Assembly: GCA_019637095.1 (NCBI GenBank)
Contig: JAHBWG010000049.1
Coordinates: 1-64,000 of the forward strand
Direction: 5' to 3'
Length of the DNA stretch: 64,000 nucleotides
DNA from: Sandaracinaceae bacterium
GTDB taxonomy: Bacteria > Myxococcota_A > Polyangia > Polyangiales > Sandaracinaceae
Position numbers and translations under genes: made by a program
The notes under the pieces: model-generated
The model's database searches: none
What the model was told of the DNA's origin: nothing
Seen by the model: the letters and a program-made list of their open reading frames with translations, nothing else
Shown here: positions 7,521-15,464 of the stretch, in pieces
Layout: every line of letters starts with the position of its first letter
Numbering within the stretch: the stretch's first letter is position 1

Positions 7521-8870
7521 ATGTCGCACGCAAGATCCATTGCGGCCCTGATCCCCGCCGTGTGCGCCTTGGCGCTCGCGGCGGGGTGCGGTGAGAGCGA
7601 CCTGCGGGCGCGCATCGACGCGGCCGGCGTGTACTCGCCGGGGCGCAACGACAGCGTCCCGCGCGCGCGCATCGAGCTCGGTCGCCTGTTGTTCTTCGAC
7701 CCCGAGCTGTCGGGCAACCGCGACGTCGCCTGCTCCTCGTGCCACCTGCCGGTCGACCACGCGGGCGATGGCCAGCCTCTCGGGCGCGGCGTCGGCGGAC
7801 GCAACGCCGGCTCCGAGCGCCAGGGCGGCGTCGAGCTCCCGCGCCACTCGATCGCGCCGTTCAACCGCAGCTACGCGCAGAGCCTGCTCTGGGATGGCCG
7901 GGTCGAGCGCCTCGCCGACGGCTCGATCCGCGCGCCCGTGCCCCTCCCCTCCGGGATCGCGACGCTCCTCGAGGCGCAAGCCCTCTTGCCCCTGATCGAC
8001 CGCCAGGAGATGCGCGGCGAGGCCGGCGACGTCGACGTGCGCGGCGAGCCCAACGAGCTCGCCTCGATCTCCGACGACGACCCGCGCGCGGTGTGGGACG
8101 CGGTCATGCGCCGGCTGATGGCGATCGAAGGCTACCGCAACGCCTTCGCCACCGCGTTCCCCGACGTGCCGATCGGCGAGCACGGCATCGTCCACGTCGT
8201 GCGCGCGATCGCGCTGTTCGAGATGCGGCTCTGGGAGCTGACCGACACCGCGTTCGACGGGTTCCTCGGCAGCGAGCACCGACCCCCGAGCGACGACGCG
8301 CTCCATCCGCTCGCGCGCCGCGGCGCCGAGCTCTTCTTCGGCGACGCCGGCTGTGTGCGCTGCCACGACGGCCCGCTCCTGAGCGACGACGCGTTCCACA
8401 ACATCGGCGTCCCGCCGTTCGGCCCGGGCAAGGCGGGCGGGATCGACGAGGGCCGCTTCCTGGTCACCGGTGATCCGCGCGACCGCTTCGCGTTCCGCAC
8501 GCCGCCGCTGCGCAACGTCGCGCTGACCCCGCCGTACATGCACGACGGCGTGTTCGGCACGCTGCGCGAGGCCGTCCAGCACCACCTCGACCCGGAGGCG
8601 ACGCTCGCGCGGCGCGAGCTGCTCGTCGGCGGCGTGCGCGTCCCGATCGACCCCGCGGTCGCGGCTGACATCCGGACCACGCTGTCCGAGGACGTGCGCC
8701 CGCTGCGTTCACTCGCGCCCGACGAGGTCGAAGCGCTCTCGTCCTTCCTCGAGTCGCTGAGCTCGAACACCGAGCAATTCGGTTTGCCCCCCGCCGCCGG
8801 CGAGCCGCCGGAGGTCCCGAGCGGCCTCCCCGTGCAAGGCTCGAGCGTCGAGCGCGCCCCACGCTTCTAG
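7521..8870 (+). CDS. Di-haem cytochrome c peroxidase/MauG-like lipoprotein
   Basis: The 449-residue protein has a signal peptide and a lipobox Cys near residue 23. Two c-type haem sites follow: CSSCH at 71-75 and CVRCH at 278-282. Around them are family landmarks: ELGRLLFFDPELSGN before the first haem, RGAELFFGDAGC before the second, and FRTPPLRNVALTPPYMHDGVFGTL after it. That order is typical of bacterial di-haem peroxidases and MauG-like enzymes, which reduce peroxide or oxidise substrates in the periplasm. The second-half Met and Tyr in PPYMHDG fit family positions. Whether it is a peroxidase or a MauG-type oxidase cannot be settled here. The ATG at 7521 has a ggagagg ribosome site. Confidence 0.85.
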   Translation: MSHARSIAALIPAVCALALAAGCGESDLRARIDAAGVYSPGRNDSVPRARIELGRLLFFDPELSGNRDVACSSCHLPVDHAGDGQPLGRGVGGRNAGSERQGGVELPRHSIAPFNRSYAQSLLWDGRVERLADGSIRAPVPLPSGIATLLEAQALLPLIDRQEMRGEAGDVDVRGEPNELASISDDDPRAVWDAVMRRLMAIEGYRNAFATAFPDVPIGEHGIVHVVRAIALFEMRLWELTDTAFDGFLGSEHRPPSDDALHPLARRGAELFFGDAGCVRCHDGPLLSDDAFHNIGVPPFGPGKAGGIDEGRFLVTGDPRDRFAFRTPPLRNVALTPPYMHDGVFGTLREAVQHHLDPEATLARRELLVGGVRVPIDPAVAADIRTTLSEDVRPLRSLAPDEVEALSSFLESLSSNTEQFGLPPAAGEPPEVPSGLPVQGSSVERAPRF

Positions 8871-9017
8871 CCAGCGACCCGGCGACCCTCAGTCGACGGT
8901 CCACGCCGCGTACTCGCTGTCCGAGATCGCGCCGTCGGACAGGATCCTGCGCGGCTTCACCGCCTTCGATCCGGCGCGCAGCCCGGTCCGGACGCCGAGC
9001 CCGGCCCGGCGCGCGGT

Positions 9018-9103
9018 GCTAGCTCCCCCTCTACCCGTGACCTCGAGCCCAGGCGTTCGAGCGCACGCGCGACGCGCGCGCCGGAGGCGACCGGCACCGC
9101 CAC
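9018..9103 (-). pseudogene. Probable frameshifted remnant of a hicA toxin gene
   Basis: Starting at the GTG at 9103, four bases beyond the hicB stop, the minus strand reads VAVPVASGARVARALERLG. This closely resembles the usual HicA beginning (LPVVSGREVVRALERLGF). The frame then departs from the family. The neighbouring frame supplies GLEVTGRGGAS, which resembles the next HicA block (GFEV-RQRGSH), as if one G had been lost from a G run near 9047-9049. The catalytic histidine of HicA is not preserved and the rest of the toxin cannot be traced. The position directly behind hicB fits a hicB-hicA pair. This is read by eye and needs a profile search. Confidence 0.4.
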
Positions 9104-9106
9104 CGC

Positions 9107-9310
9107 TCAGACCGCGACCTCGAAGCGCTCGACCTCGGGAAGCTCGGGAAGCTCCTCGCCCTCGAAGCGCAGCTCCAACGCCTCGCGCAACGCGTCGAGT
9201 GCCTCCGCGCGCGTACGCCCTTGCGAGGCGAGCTCGACCTCGACGCACCGAGCCACGAACCACGCGCCCTCTCGCTCGATCGCCGCGGTGAAGTACCGGG
9301 GGCTGGCCAT
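9107..9310 (-). CDS. hicB: HicB-family antitoxin-like protein
   Basis: The 67-residue product has YFTAAIEREGAWFVARCVEVELASQG, a run of residues close to the HicB partial-RNase-H fold, and ends ELRFEGEELPELPEVERFEV. HicB proteins neutralise the mRNA-cleaving HicA toxin. This short version lacks the extra C-terminal DNA-binding domain that some HicB proteins carry. Immediately downstream is what appears to be a degraded hicA, so this may be an orphan antitoxin. The ATG at 9310 is the only start giving the complete fold. It sits in a small accessory patch between a peroxidase gene and tRNA-Asp. Confidence 0.75.
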   Translation of the reverse strand: MASPRYFTAAIEREGAWFVARCVEVELASQGRTRAEALDALREALELRFEGEELPELPEVERFEVAV

Positions 9311-9462
9311 GGAGCCACGGTAGCATCGGGGCGCCGGACGCGAGGAAGCGGGCCGGGCCGAGCGCGAATCGAGGGTGGCAGCTGGGTGATGCGACGGACG
9401 ACGGAACGGCGTCGCGGGCTGCCTCAGCTCCATCGAGCCCCGTTCACGAGCAGGTCATCCCG

Positions 9463-9687
9463 CTACGCGTCAGTGATCCCCAGGTCGTCGAGCAGCTCGA
9501 GCGGTGTCATGCCGAGCGCGACGGCGGCCCCTTCGATCAGACCGATCGCGCGATGGACCTCCGCCAAGCACTCGGCGCCCTCGAAGTGGCCATCCTCGAA
9601 GTGGCGCCAGGCTGACGCTCCCGTCCCCTCGATGATCGCGTCCGCAGCGTCACGGACCGCCGCGGCCAGCTCGCCATCCGAACGCAT
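9463..9687 (-). CDS. Small hypothetical protein (74 aa)
   Basis: This short acidic product runs from MRSDGELAAAVRDAADAIIEG to PLELLDDLGITDA and looks mainly helical. It has no signal peptide, membrane segment or recognised motif. It lies in the accessory patch between hicB and a 182-residue unknown gene, 49 bp from the latter and on the same strand. It may belong to a short mobile or defence-type cassette, but nothing in the sequence shows a role. The ATG at 9687 is the first in frame. Its coding status rests on the sensible amino-acid composition and the absence of a better competing frame. Confidence 0.45.
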   Translation of the reverse strand: MRSDGELAAAVRDAADAIIEGTGASAWRHFEDGHFEGAECLAEVHRAIGLIEGAAVALGMTPLELLDDLGITDA

Positions 9688-9736
9688 CTCACCCAGCGTC
9701 GCCCTGGCGCCAACTGAGCGTCAAGCGCGACCTGGC

Positions 9737-10285
9737 TCAGTAGCCGACCACGGTGAGGCCGTACGGCATCTTCACCCGCGAGTGCCCGAAGAGGGCACGC
9801 GCGACCTCCACGGTCCGACTGTAGTCCGGGTTCACGACGATGCGCCCGGCGCTCCGAAAGCGGTACTCGTTCGCAACGCAGAGGATGAGGTGCTGGACGT
9901 CGACCATCACGAGTGCCTGGACGAGGTCGCGGTAGACGGCGTTGCTCATCCAGGCGCGCCCGGCCTCCACCTCGAGCCCGCAGCCAGCGCCCGGGTGGAA
10001 CGCATCGATCGAGTACTGCACGGTCGGTTCGCCGTTCTCGCCGAAGAACACCGGGCGCTCAAGCCGCTGGTGGTTCTGTTTGCCCACTTCAACCTGGAAG
10101 CCGATCTCGATCAGCTCGGGTGCGATCGCGGCAAGCACCGCGTCGCTCTTCATCCCGGTCATGCGCCCTACGGATGCGACCGCGTGTTCCTCGGAGCGGA
10201 ACGCCTCGACGACCTCGAACGCGATTGTCGGAGGCGGCCGCGTGGAGGGGAACGTTGCGAAGCGGATCGTGCTGTCGCGAGACAT
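9737..10285 (-). CDS. Hypothetical protein, possible PD-(D/E)xK nuclease-like fold
   Basis: The 182-residue protein has no signal or membrane segment. Its codon use is visibly less GC-rich than that of the neighbours. About residues 55-75 form a helix. Then come strands with VQYSIDAFHPG and GLEVEAGRA, a helix AVYRDLVQALVMV, and a strand HLILCVANEYR. A conserved-looking Asp, then Glu-x-Glu in the next strand, then a helix is the arrangement seen in some restriction-type nucleases. This is only a structural resemblance and no family was recognised. Its place in the tRNA-adjacent patch with hicB fits an acquired defence or stability gene. The ATG at 10285 is the first in frame. Confidence 0.5.
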   Translation of the reverse strand: MSRDSTIRFATFPSTRPPPTIAFEVVEAFRSEEHAVASVGRMTGMKSDAVLAAIAPELIEIGFQVEVGKQNHQRLERPVFFGENGEPTVQYSIDAFHPGAGCGLEVEAGRAWMSNAVYRDLVQALVMVDVQHLILCVANEYRFRSAGRIVVNPDYSRTVEVARALFGHSRVKMPYGLTVVGY

Positions 10286-10772
10286 GAACGGGCGCAGCGT
10301 ACGGCGCCTCGATCAACGGCGTGAAATTCGAGGTCGCGCGTGCCTGAGCGCGTCTGAGGAGATCCGCACCGGCGAGCGTATCCCGTCTCTTGCGTTCAGC
10401 GATCAGCCGTGTATCGGGTTGCGCCCCGTGGCACGTCGACCGCACCGTTCGGACGCGCCTGACACGGGTCTCCTCGATGGCTGGCCTGATGACGCCGAGC
10501 GGGCGTTCGCTGCCGCGCTCGAGGCTCTGCGCGCAGGCGATGCTCCCACCCCGCGAGCCGAAGCACGCGCGGCCCTCGCCGCGCTCGAGGCGGCCCGCGA
10601 TCCCCTTCTCGAGATGCTCGAGCTCGAGGACGACTGGTCGGCGATGAGCCGCGCGGTGCTCGCGATCCCGATCCGCATGCCCGAGCCCGCCACTCCGAGG
10701 GCCGATGCAGGGGGCGACCTCGCGGGCGCGACCATGGCGGGAACTATGGCGAGCGAGGGACGGAACGACGAA
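10286..10772. other. 487-bp stretch without a confident gene
   Basis: On the plus strand a frame beginning at a GTG (10428) reads an Ala/Glu-rich helical sequence with DDAERAFAAALEALRAG and LLEMLELEDDW. It could be a small gene or the remnant of one. It has no stop before it runs through the tRNA-Asp gene to 10892, which argues against an intact protein. The minus strand also has an open frame here of ordinary GC-rich shadow type. No hairpin, promoter or repeat stood out. It is best treated as degraded or non-coding sequence of the accessory patch. Confidence 0.35.
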
Positions 10773-10793
10773 AGCCCCGCGCATGGCGGGGCT
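10773..10793 (-). terminator. Intrinsic terminator of tRNA-Asp
   Basis: AGCCCCGC (10773-10780) pairs perfectly with GCGGGGCT (10786-10793) around a five-base loop. Read on the minus strand, the hairpin is followed by TTTCGT. It begins eight bases beyond the 3' end of the tRNA-Asp gene. Confidence 0.7.
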
Positions 10794-10800
10794 CTCGAAG

Positions 10801-10874
<74 letters not shown>

Positions 10875-10885
10875 AGGGAGCGCGG

Positions 10886-10914
10886 TGTGTAGCGCGGGGC
10901 CCCGGCGCTGTCAA
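10886..10914 (-). promoter_or_regulatory. Sigma-70-like promoter of tRNA-Asp
   Basis: On the minus strand, TTGACA (10914-10909) and TACACA (10891-10886) are separated by 17 bp. The likely transcription start is a few bases before the mature tRNA end at 10874. The -35 element falls four bases after the stop of the PNGase F-like gene. Confidence 0.7.
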
Positions 10915-10917
10915 AGG

Positions 10918-12570
10918 CTATCGGTAATACACGACGTAGGCGCTGAGGTCGATGTGCCCGCCCGGCGGGGCGCCGCCCGCGAACGAGCCGGCGTACTCGA
11001 GCACGTGCTCGACGCCAGGGGTCACGCCCGAGAGCTCGAAGCGGCGCGTCTCGACCGGCAGGCCGGGGCACCAGCCGGCGCGCAGCGGCGACCAGTTGCC
11101 CCACTGCCCTGGCGGCACGCCGTCGCCGGTGAGCGCGGCGCAGCCGTTGGCGCGGCCCGCCTCGCCCGGGAACGCGATCGCGGCGACGTTCTCGCCGTCC
11201 ACAGCGAAGTCGTGGTGGTGATCGCACCACTCGGCGCAGTTGTTCGGCGGCTCCTGCCCGTGGCCGCTGACGATCACGACCAGCTCCGTGCGCGTGGTGT
11301 CCGCGGGGGCCGTGAACCGGAAGGGCGCGCGACCGTCGTTGTAGGCGCCGTCGAACGTGCCGCCGCGGAACGCGATCTCGGCGCCGACGGCGCGTGGCCG
11401 CCCGCCGCGCGTCGAGAGGCGCAGCGACGCGCTCACGGTGCGCTCGGTGGCGCGCTCCCAGTCGGGGCCGAGCACGACGCGGAACGTCCGCGCGCCGCCG
11501 TCGCGCAAGAGGCCGAGCAGCGGGCTCGCGTCCATCACCCAGCGCAGGCGGCCGGGGCGGCTGTAGGGCGTGATCCACCGGACGAGCTCGTCGGCGACGG
11601 CGCAGTCCTCGTCCTCGCAGACGAAGACGTAGGCGTTGCGATCCCACTCCGAGCACTCGTCGGGCCGCAGCGTGCAGACCTCCTCGAGGTCGATCTCGAG
11701 CGTGTCGAACGCGGCCATCGCGCTCGCCGTGGGGAGCGTCACCCGCCGGTCGATCGTCCGCAGCGCGGTGAGCTCGTCGCGGACGAGATCGACGACGGTC
11801 ACGGCGGCCTCCGCCTCGAGGCGCGCGTCGAGGTCGTGGAGGTAGTCGAAGTAGGGCGTGACGAAGCGCGCCATGCCGAGGTCGGGGCGGAAGCCGCCGG
11901 CGCGGATCGACATGAGCGAGCCGACCGGATCGAAGCGCTGCTGGCGGGTGATCGCGAAGGCGTTGAGGACGATGGCCGAGCCGCGGACGAGCTCGCCGAC
12001 GCTGCCCTCGATCGAGCGCACCGGGGTGGTGACGTAGTGGACGCGCGCGCGCCAGAACGCGCGCTCCGCCTCCGGGATCGCGAGGAACTCGAAGCCGTCC
12101 TCGACCTTGTCCCGCATGGCGGTGACGCGCGCGCGGGCCTCGGGCTCGGTCGCCTCCCACGAGGTGAAGAAGTAATGGACGTTGCGGGGGCCCTCGGTGA
12201 AGAGGAGATCCGGCGAGCCGTCCCAGAGGCCGCGGCCGTAGTCGCTCGTGGCGAACGCGACGAACACGTACGACTCGCAGCCGCTCCAGCGCTCGCTCAG
12301 CCGGAAGGGGCCATCCAGCGTGTCGAGCGCGAAATCGCCCGCGACGCTCTCCCAGCTCGTGCCGGTCGCGCTCGCGTCGAACGCGCGCACCGGCAGGCCG
12401 AGCTCGGCGCAGATCGCGGACGCAGGGGCGCCGGCGTCGCTCCCCGCGTCGCCCTCGCCCGCGTCGGAGGGCGCCGCGTCGGGCGCGCCCGCGTCGCTCG
12501 GTGAGGGCGAGCCGTCGCACGCGGTGAGGAGCAGGAGGGAGGCAGAGAGCGAGGCGAGGACGCGGGCCAT
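10918..12570 (-). CDS. PNGase F-like peptide-N-glycosidase lipoprotein
   Basis: The 550-residue protein has a signal peptide and lipobox (LLLTAC, Cys18), then an Asp/Ala/Gly linker to about residue 50. The C-terminal half, about residues 300-520, matches Elizabethkingia PNGase F block by block: CSEWDRNAYVFV, RWITPY, VSGHGQ, CAEWCDHHHDF, and QWGNWSPLRAGWCPG followed by VETR. The Asp of EWDR (D310) and the Glu of CAEWC (E447) line up with catalytic Asp60 and Glu206. Glu376 may correspond to Glu118. Such enzymes cleave N-glycans from glycoproteins at Asn. Residues 60-290 are an extra N-terminal region of unknown role. Anchored at the surface, it could act on host or prey glycoproteins. The ATG at 12570 starts the signal peptide. 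Confidence 0.85.
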   Translation of the reverse strand: MARVLASLSASLLLLTACDGSPSPSDAGAPDAAPSDAGEGDAGSDAGAPASAICAELGLPVRAFDASATGTSWESVAGDFALDTLDGPFRLSERWSGCESYVFVAFATSDYGRGLWDGSPDLLFTEGPRNVHYFFTSWEATEPEARARVTAMRDKVEDGFEFLAIPEAERAFWRARVHYVTTPVRSIEGSVGELVRGSAIVLNAFAITRQQRFDPVGSLMSIRAGGFRPDLGMARFVTPYFDYLHDLDARLEAEAAVTVVDLVRDELTALRTIDRRVTLPTASAMAAFDTLEIDLEEVCTLRPDECSEWDRNAYVFVCEDEDCAVADELVRWITPYSRPGRLRWVMDASPLLGLLRDGGARTFRVVLGPDWERATERTVSASLRLSTRGGRPRAVGAEIAFRGGTFDGAYNDGRAPFRFTAPADTTRTELVVIVSGHGQEPPNNCAEWCDHHHDFAVDGENVAAIAFPGEAGRANGCAALTGDGVPPGQWGNWSPLRAGWCPGLPVETRRFELSGVTPGVEHVLEYAGSFAGGAPPGGHIDLSAYVVYYR

Positions 12571-12664
12571 CGAGGCGAGACGCTAGCGCAGCTCCGGGCG
12601 CGGTGCCGCGCCGTGAACGCCGTTTCCCGCGCGCCCCCAGCGTTTCGGGGCCCGCGCGCGTTCG

Positions 12665-14170
12665 TCAGCGCGGGCGGCGCGCCGCCTCGATGGCGGCGAG
12701 CGCGGCGCGCGCCTTGTTCACCGTCTCTTCGTACTCGGCCTGCGGGTCGGACGCCTCGACGACGCCGCCGCCCGCCTGCACGCGGATCTCCTGCCCGACG
12801 CGGACGACGGTGCGGATCGCGATCGCGAGGTCGAGGTTGCCGCCGAAGCCGACGTACCCGACGGCACCGCCGTAGACGCCGCGCCGCACCGGCTCGAGCG
12901 CCTCGATGATCTGCATCGCGCGCACCTTCGGCGCGCCGGTGAGCGTGCCCGCGGGGAACGTCGCGCGCAGCACGTCGAGCGCGTCGCGCCCCGGCGCGAG
13001 CTCCGCGCGCACGTTCGAGACGACGTGCATCACGTGGCTGTAGCGCTCGATCGCCATCTCCTCGGTGATGCGCACGGTGCCCACCTCCGCGACGCGGCCG
13101 AGATCGTTGCGGCCGAGATCGACGAGCATGACGTGCTCGGCGCGCTCCTTCGGGTCGGCGAGCAGCTCCTCGGCCACGCGTCGATCCTCGGCGTCGTCGG
13201 CGCCGCGCCGCCGGGTGCCCGCGATCGGCCGCAGCTCGGCGACGCCGTCGACGACGCGGACCAGCGTCTCGGGGCTCGCCCCCGCGATGCCGACCTCGGG
13301 GAGCGAGAGCAGGTACATGTACGGCGATGGGTTGATCGCGCGCAGCATCCGATAGACGTCGAAGAGATCGACGCCGCGCGCGTCGACGGTGAAGCGCTGG
13401 CTCGGCACGACCTGGAAGACGTCGCCCGCGCGGATGTGCTCCTTGGCCACCTCCACCGCGGCGCGGTAGCTCTCGGGATCGAAGCTCGAGGGCGGCAGCG
13501 GCCCTTCCGCGCCGAGCCGGGGCGGCGCGAGCAGCCGCGGCACGCGCACGCGGGAGAGCTCATCGGCGAGCGTGGCGAGCTCGTCCGAGGCGCGCTCGTA
13601 GGCCGCGCGCAGATCCACGCCCGCGCCGGTGCGCGCGAGCGCGACGCCGTACGCGCGCTGCCGCAGGTCGTCGAAGATGAGGAGGGTGCCGCCGACGGCG
13701 AAGGAGAAGTCCCAGGCGTCGGGGTCGGCGAGGCGCTCGCCGACCGTGGGCTCGAAGGTGCGCACGGCGTCGTACGCGACGTAGCCGACCGCGCCGCCCC
13801 AGAAGCGCGGCAGGTGCTCGAGGCCTTCGCGCGGCGGCACCCACTCCGCGAGGTGCGCGCGCAGGGCGGGCCACGGGTCGGGGATCTCGACCGCCTCGAC
13901 GCGTCCGTCGCGCTCCACCTCGAAGCGCCCGCGGCGGCCGCGCACGAGCGCGTCGGGCCGCCAACCGACGAAGCTGTAGCGGCCCCACTTCTCGCCGTGC
14001 TCGACGCTCTCGAGGAGGTAGCTCCCCGGCCCGCCGCCGATCGTGGACCACGCCAGGACCGGCGTGAGCGCGTCGGCGAGCAGCTCGCGGGTGACGGGCA
14101 CGACGGTCGCGCCGGCCGCGAGGCGCGCGAAGTCCTCGAAGCTCGGGCGGATGGGCTCGGTCGGTCGCAC
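12665..14170 (-). CDS. trpE: Anthranilate synthase component I
   Basis: TrpE converts chorismate and ammonia or glutamine-derived ammonia to anthranilate, the first step of tryptophan synthesis. The 501-residue protein has the family N-terminal region with LLESVEHGEKWGRYSFVG, near the tryptophan feedback site. The chorismate-binding half holds IRAGDVFQVVPSQRF, NPSPYMYLL, IAGTRRRGADDAEDRR, HVMLVDLGRNDLGR, FPAGTLTGAPKVRAMQII and YGGAVGYVGFGGNLD. It is full length. No trpG follows here, so the glutaminase subunit must be elsewhere. The start is a GTG at 14170 with no obvious ribosome site. It lies only 19 bp from the divergent glyA start, so its promoter must overlap glyA coding sequence. Confidence 0.93.
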   Translation of the reverse strand: MRPTEPIRPSFEDFARLAAGATVVPVTRELLADALTPVLAWSTIGGGPGSYLLESVEHGEKWGRYSFVGWRPDALVRGRRGRFEVERDGRVEAVEIPDPWPALRAHLAEWVPPREGLEHLPRFWGGAVGYVAYDAVRTFEPTVGERLADPDAWDFSFAVGGTLLIFDDLRQRAYGVALARTGAGVDLRAAYERASDELATLADELSRVRVPRLLAPPRLGAEGPLPPSSFDPESYRAAVEVAKEHIRAGDVFQVVPSQRFTVDARGVDLFDVYRMLRAINPSPYMYLLSLPEVGIAGASPETLVRVVDGVAELRPIAGTRRRGADDAEDRRVAEELLADPKERAEHVMLVDLGRNDLGRVAEVGTVRITEEMAIERYSHVMHVVSNVRAELAPGRDALDVLRATFPAGTLTGAPKVRAMQIIEALEPVRRGVYGGAVGYVGFGGNLDLAIAIRTVVRVGQEIRVQAGGGVVEASDPQAEYEETVNKARAALAAIEAARRPR

Positions 14171-14189
14171 GCCCGAGGTCTACCGTGCT

Positions 14190-15464
14190 ATGAGCCCGCC
14201 GGAAATGACTCAGCGCATCGATCCGCCTCTCTCCGTCACCGACCCCGAGCTCGACGCCCTGATCCGCGCCGAGGAGCGCCGGCAGGCGGACACGCTGCGG
14301 CTCATCCCCAGCGAGAACTACGCGTCGCGCGCCGTGCTCGAGGCGTCGGGGTCCGTCCTCAACAACAAGTACTCCGAGGGCTACCCCCACAAGCGCTACT
14401 ACCAGGGGCAGGTGAACATCGACGCGGTCGAGGAGCTCGCGGTCTCGCGCCTGTGCGCCCTGTTCGGCGCCGATCACGCGAACGTGCAGCCCTACTCCGG
14501 CTCGCCCGCGAACCTCGCGGTCTACGTCGCGTTCATGCAGCCGGGCGACAAGTCGATGGGCCTCGCGCTCCCCGCCGGTGGCCACCTCACGCACGGCTGG
14601 AACGTCTCGGTCACGGGCAAGTACTACCAGGCGATCCAGTACGGCGTACGCCAGAGCGATCACCTCATCGACTTCGATCAGGTCGCCGCGCTCGCCCGCG
14701 AGCACCGCCCGAAGCTCCTCTGGGCCGGCACCACCGCGTACCCGCGCGTGCTCGACTACGATCGCTTCGCGGAGATCGCGCGCGAGGTCGGCGCGATCCT
14801 CGTCGCGGACATCGCCCACATCAGCGGGCTCGTCGCCGGCGGCGCGCACCCGAGCCCGTTCGGCAAGGCCGAGGTCGTGACCTCGACGACGCACAAGACG
14901 TTGCGGGGCCCGCGCGGCGGGATGATCCTCTGCGACGCGGCGCACCAGAAGCGGATCGACCGCGCCGTGTTCCCGGGCCTGCAGGGCGGCCCGCACAACT
15001 CGGCGATCGCCGCGCTCGCCGTCGCCGCCAAGGAGGCCGCGACGCCGGCGTTCCGCGACTACGCCAGGGCCGTGGTCGACAACGCCCGCGTGCTCGCGGA
15101 GGGCCTCCTCTCGCGCGGCATCGCGCTCGTGACGGGCGGCACCGACACGCACCTGATCCTCGCGGATCTCACGCCGACCGGCGTGCCCGGCAAGCCGGCG
15201 GCGGTGGCGCTCGAGAAGGCCGGCATCGTCACCAACTACAACTCGGTCCCGTTCGACACGCGCGGCCCGTTCGACCCGAGCGGCATCCGCATCGGCACGC
15301 CTGCGATCACGAGCCGAGGCATGGGCCCCGACGAGATGAGGCGGCTCGCCGGCTGGATCGCGGACGTGATCGAGGACGTCGAGGACGAGGCGCGGCTCGC
15401 GAGGATCGCGGGCGAGGTGAAGGACCTCTGCGATCAATTCCCCGCGCCCGGCCTGCCGAGCTGA
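14190..15464 (+). CDS. glyA: Serine hydroxymethyltransferase
   Basis: GlyA is a PLP enzyme that interconverts serine and glycine with tetrahydrofolate and supplies one-carbon units. The 424-residue product shows RLIPSENYASRAVLEASGS, NNKYSEGYPHKRYYQG, NVQPYSGSPANLAVY, the PLP-lysine segment TSTTHKTLRGPRGG, and TNYNSVPFD near the end. Its length is normal for the family. The ATG at 14190 has GAGG about twelve bases ahead. An alternative ATG at 14205 would shorten it by five residues. It diverges from trpE by 19 bp and its last 31 bp overlap the convergent coaBC gene. Confidence 0.95.
   Translation: MSPPEMTQRIDPPLSVTDPELDALIRAEERRQADTLRLIPSENYASRAVLEASGSVLNNKYSEGYPHKRYYQGQVNIDAVEELAVSRLCALFGADHANVQPYSGSPANLAVYVAFMQPGDKSMGLALPAGGHLTHGWNVSVTGKYYQAIQYGVRQSDHLIDFDQVAALAREHRPKLLWAGTTAYPRVLDYDRFAEIAREVGAILVADIAHISGLVAGGAHPSPFGKAEVVTSTTHKTLRGPRGGMILCDAAHQKRIDRAVFPGLQGGPHNSAIAALAVAAKEAATPAFRDYARAVVDNARVLAEGLLSRGIALVTGGTDTHLILADLTPTGVPGKPAAVALEKAGIVTNYNSVPFDTRGPFDPSGIRIGTPAITSRGMGPDEMRRLAGWIADVIEDVEDEARLARIAGEVKDLCDQFPAPGLPS

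Noticed and set aside
8889-9017. Minus-strand peptide ending ILSDGAISDSEYAAWTVD, resembling a SHOCT-type end
   Set aside because: Only about twenty residues look protein-like and no start codon or upstream domain is visible. It may be a gene remnant but cannot be supported.
9311-10800. Attachment-site duplication of the tRNA-Asp 3' end
   Set aside because: No second copy of the tRNA end was seen on the far side of the accessory patch, and no integrase is present in the window.
12618-12665. GC-rich inverted repeat behind trpE as a terminator
   Set aside because: The arms pair imperfectly, there is no T run, and such pairs are expected by chance at this GC content.
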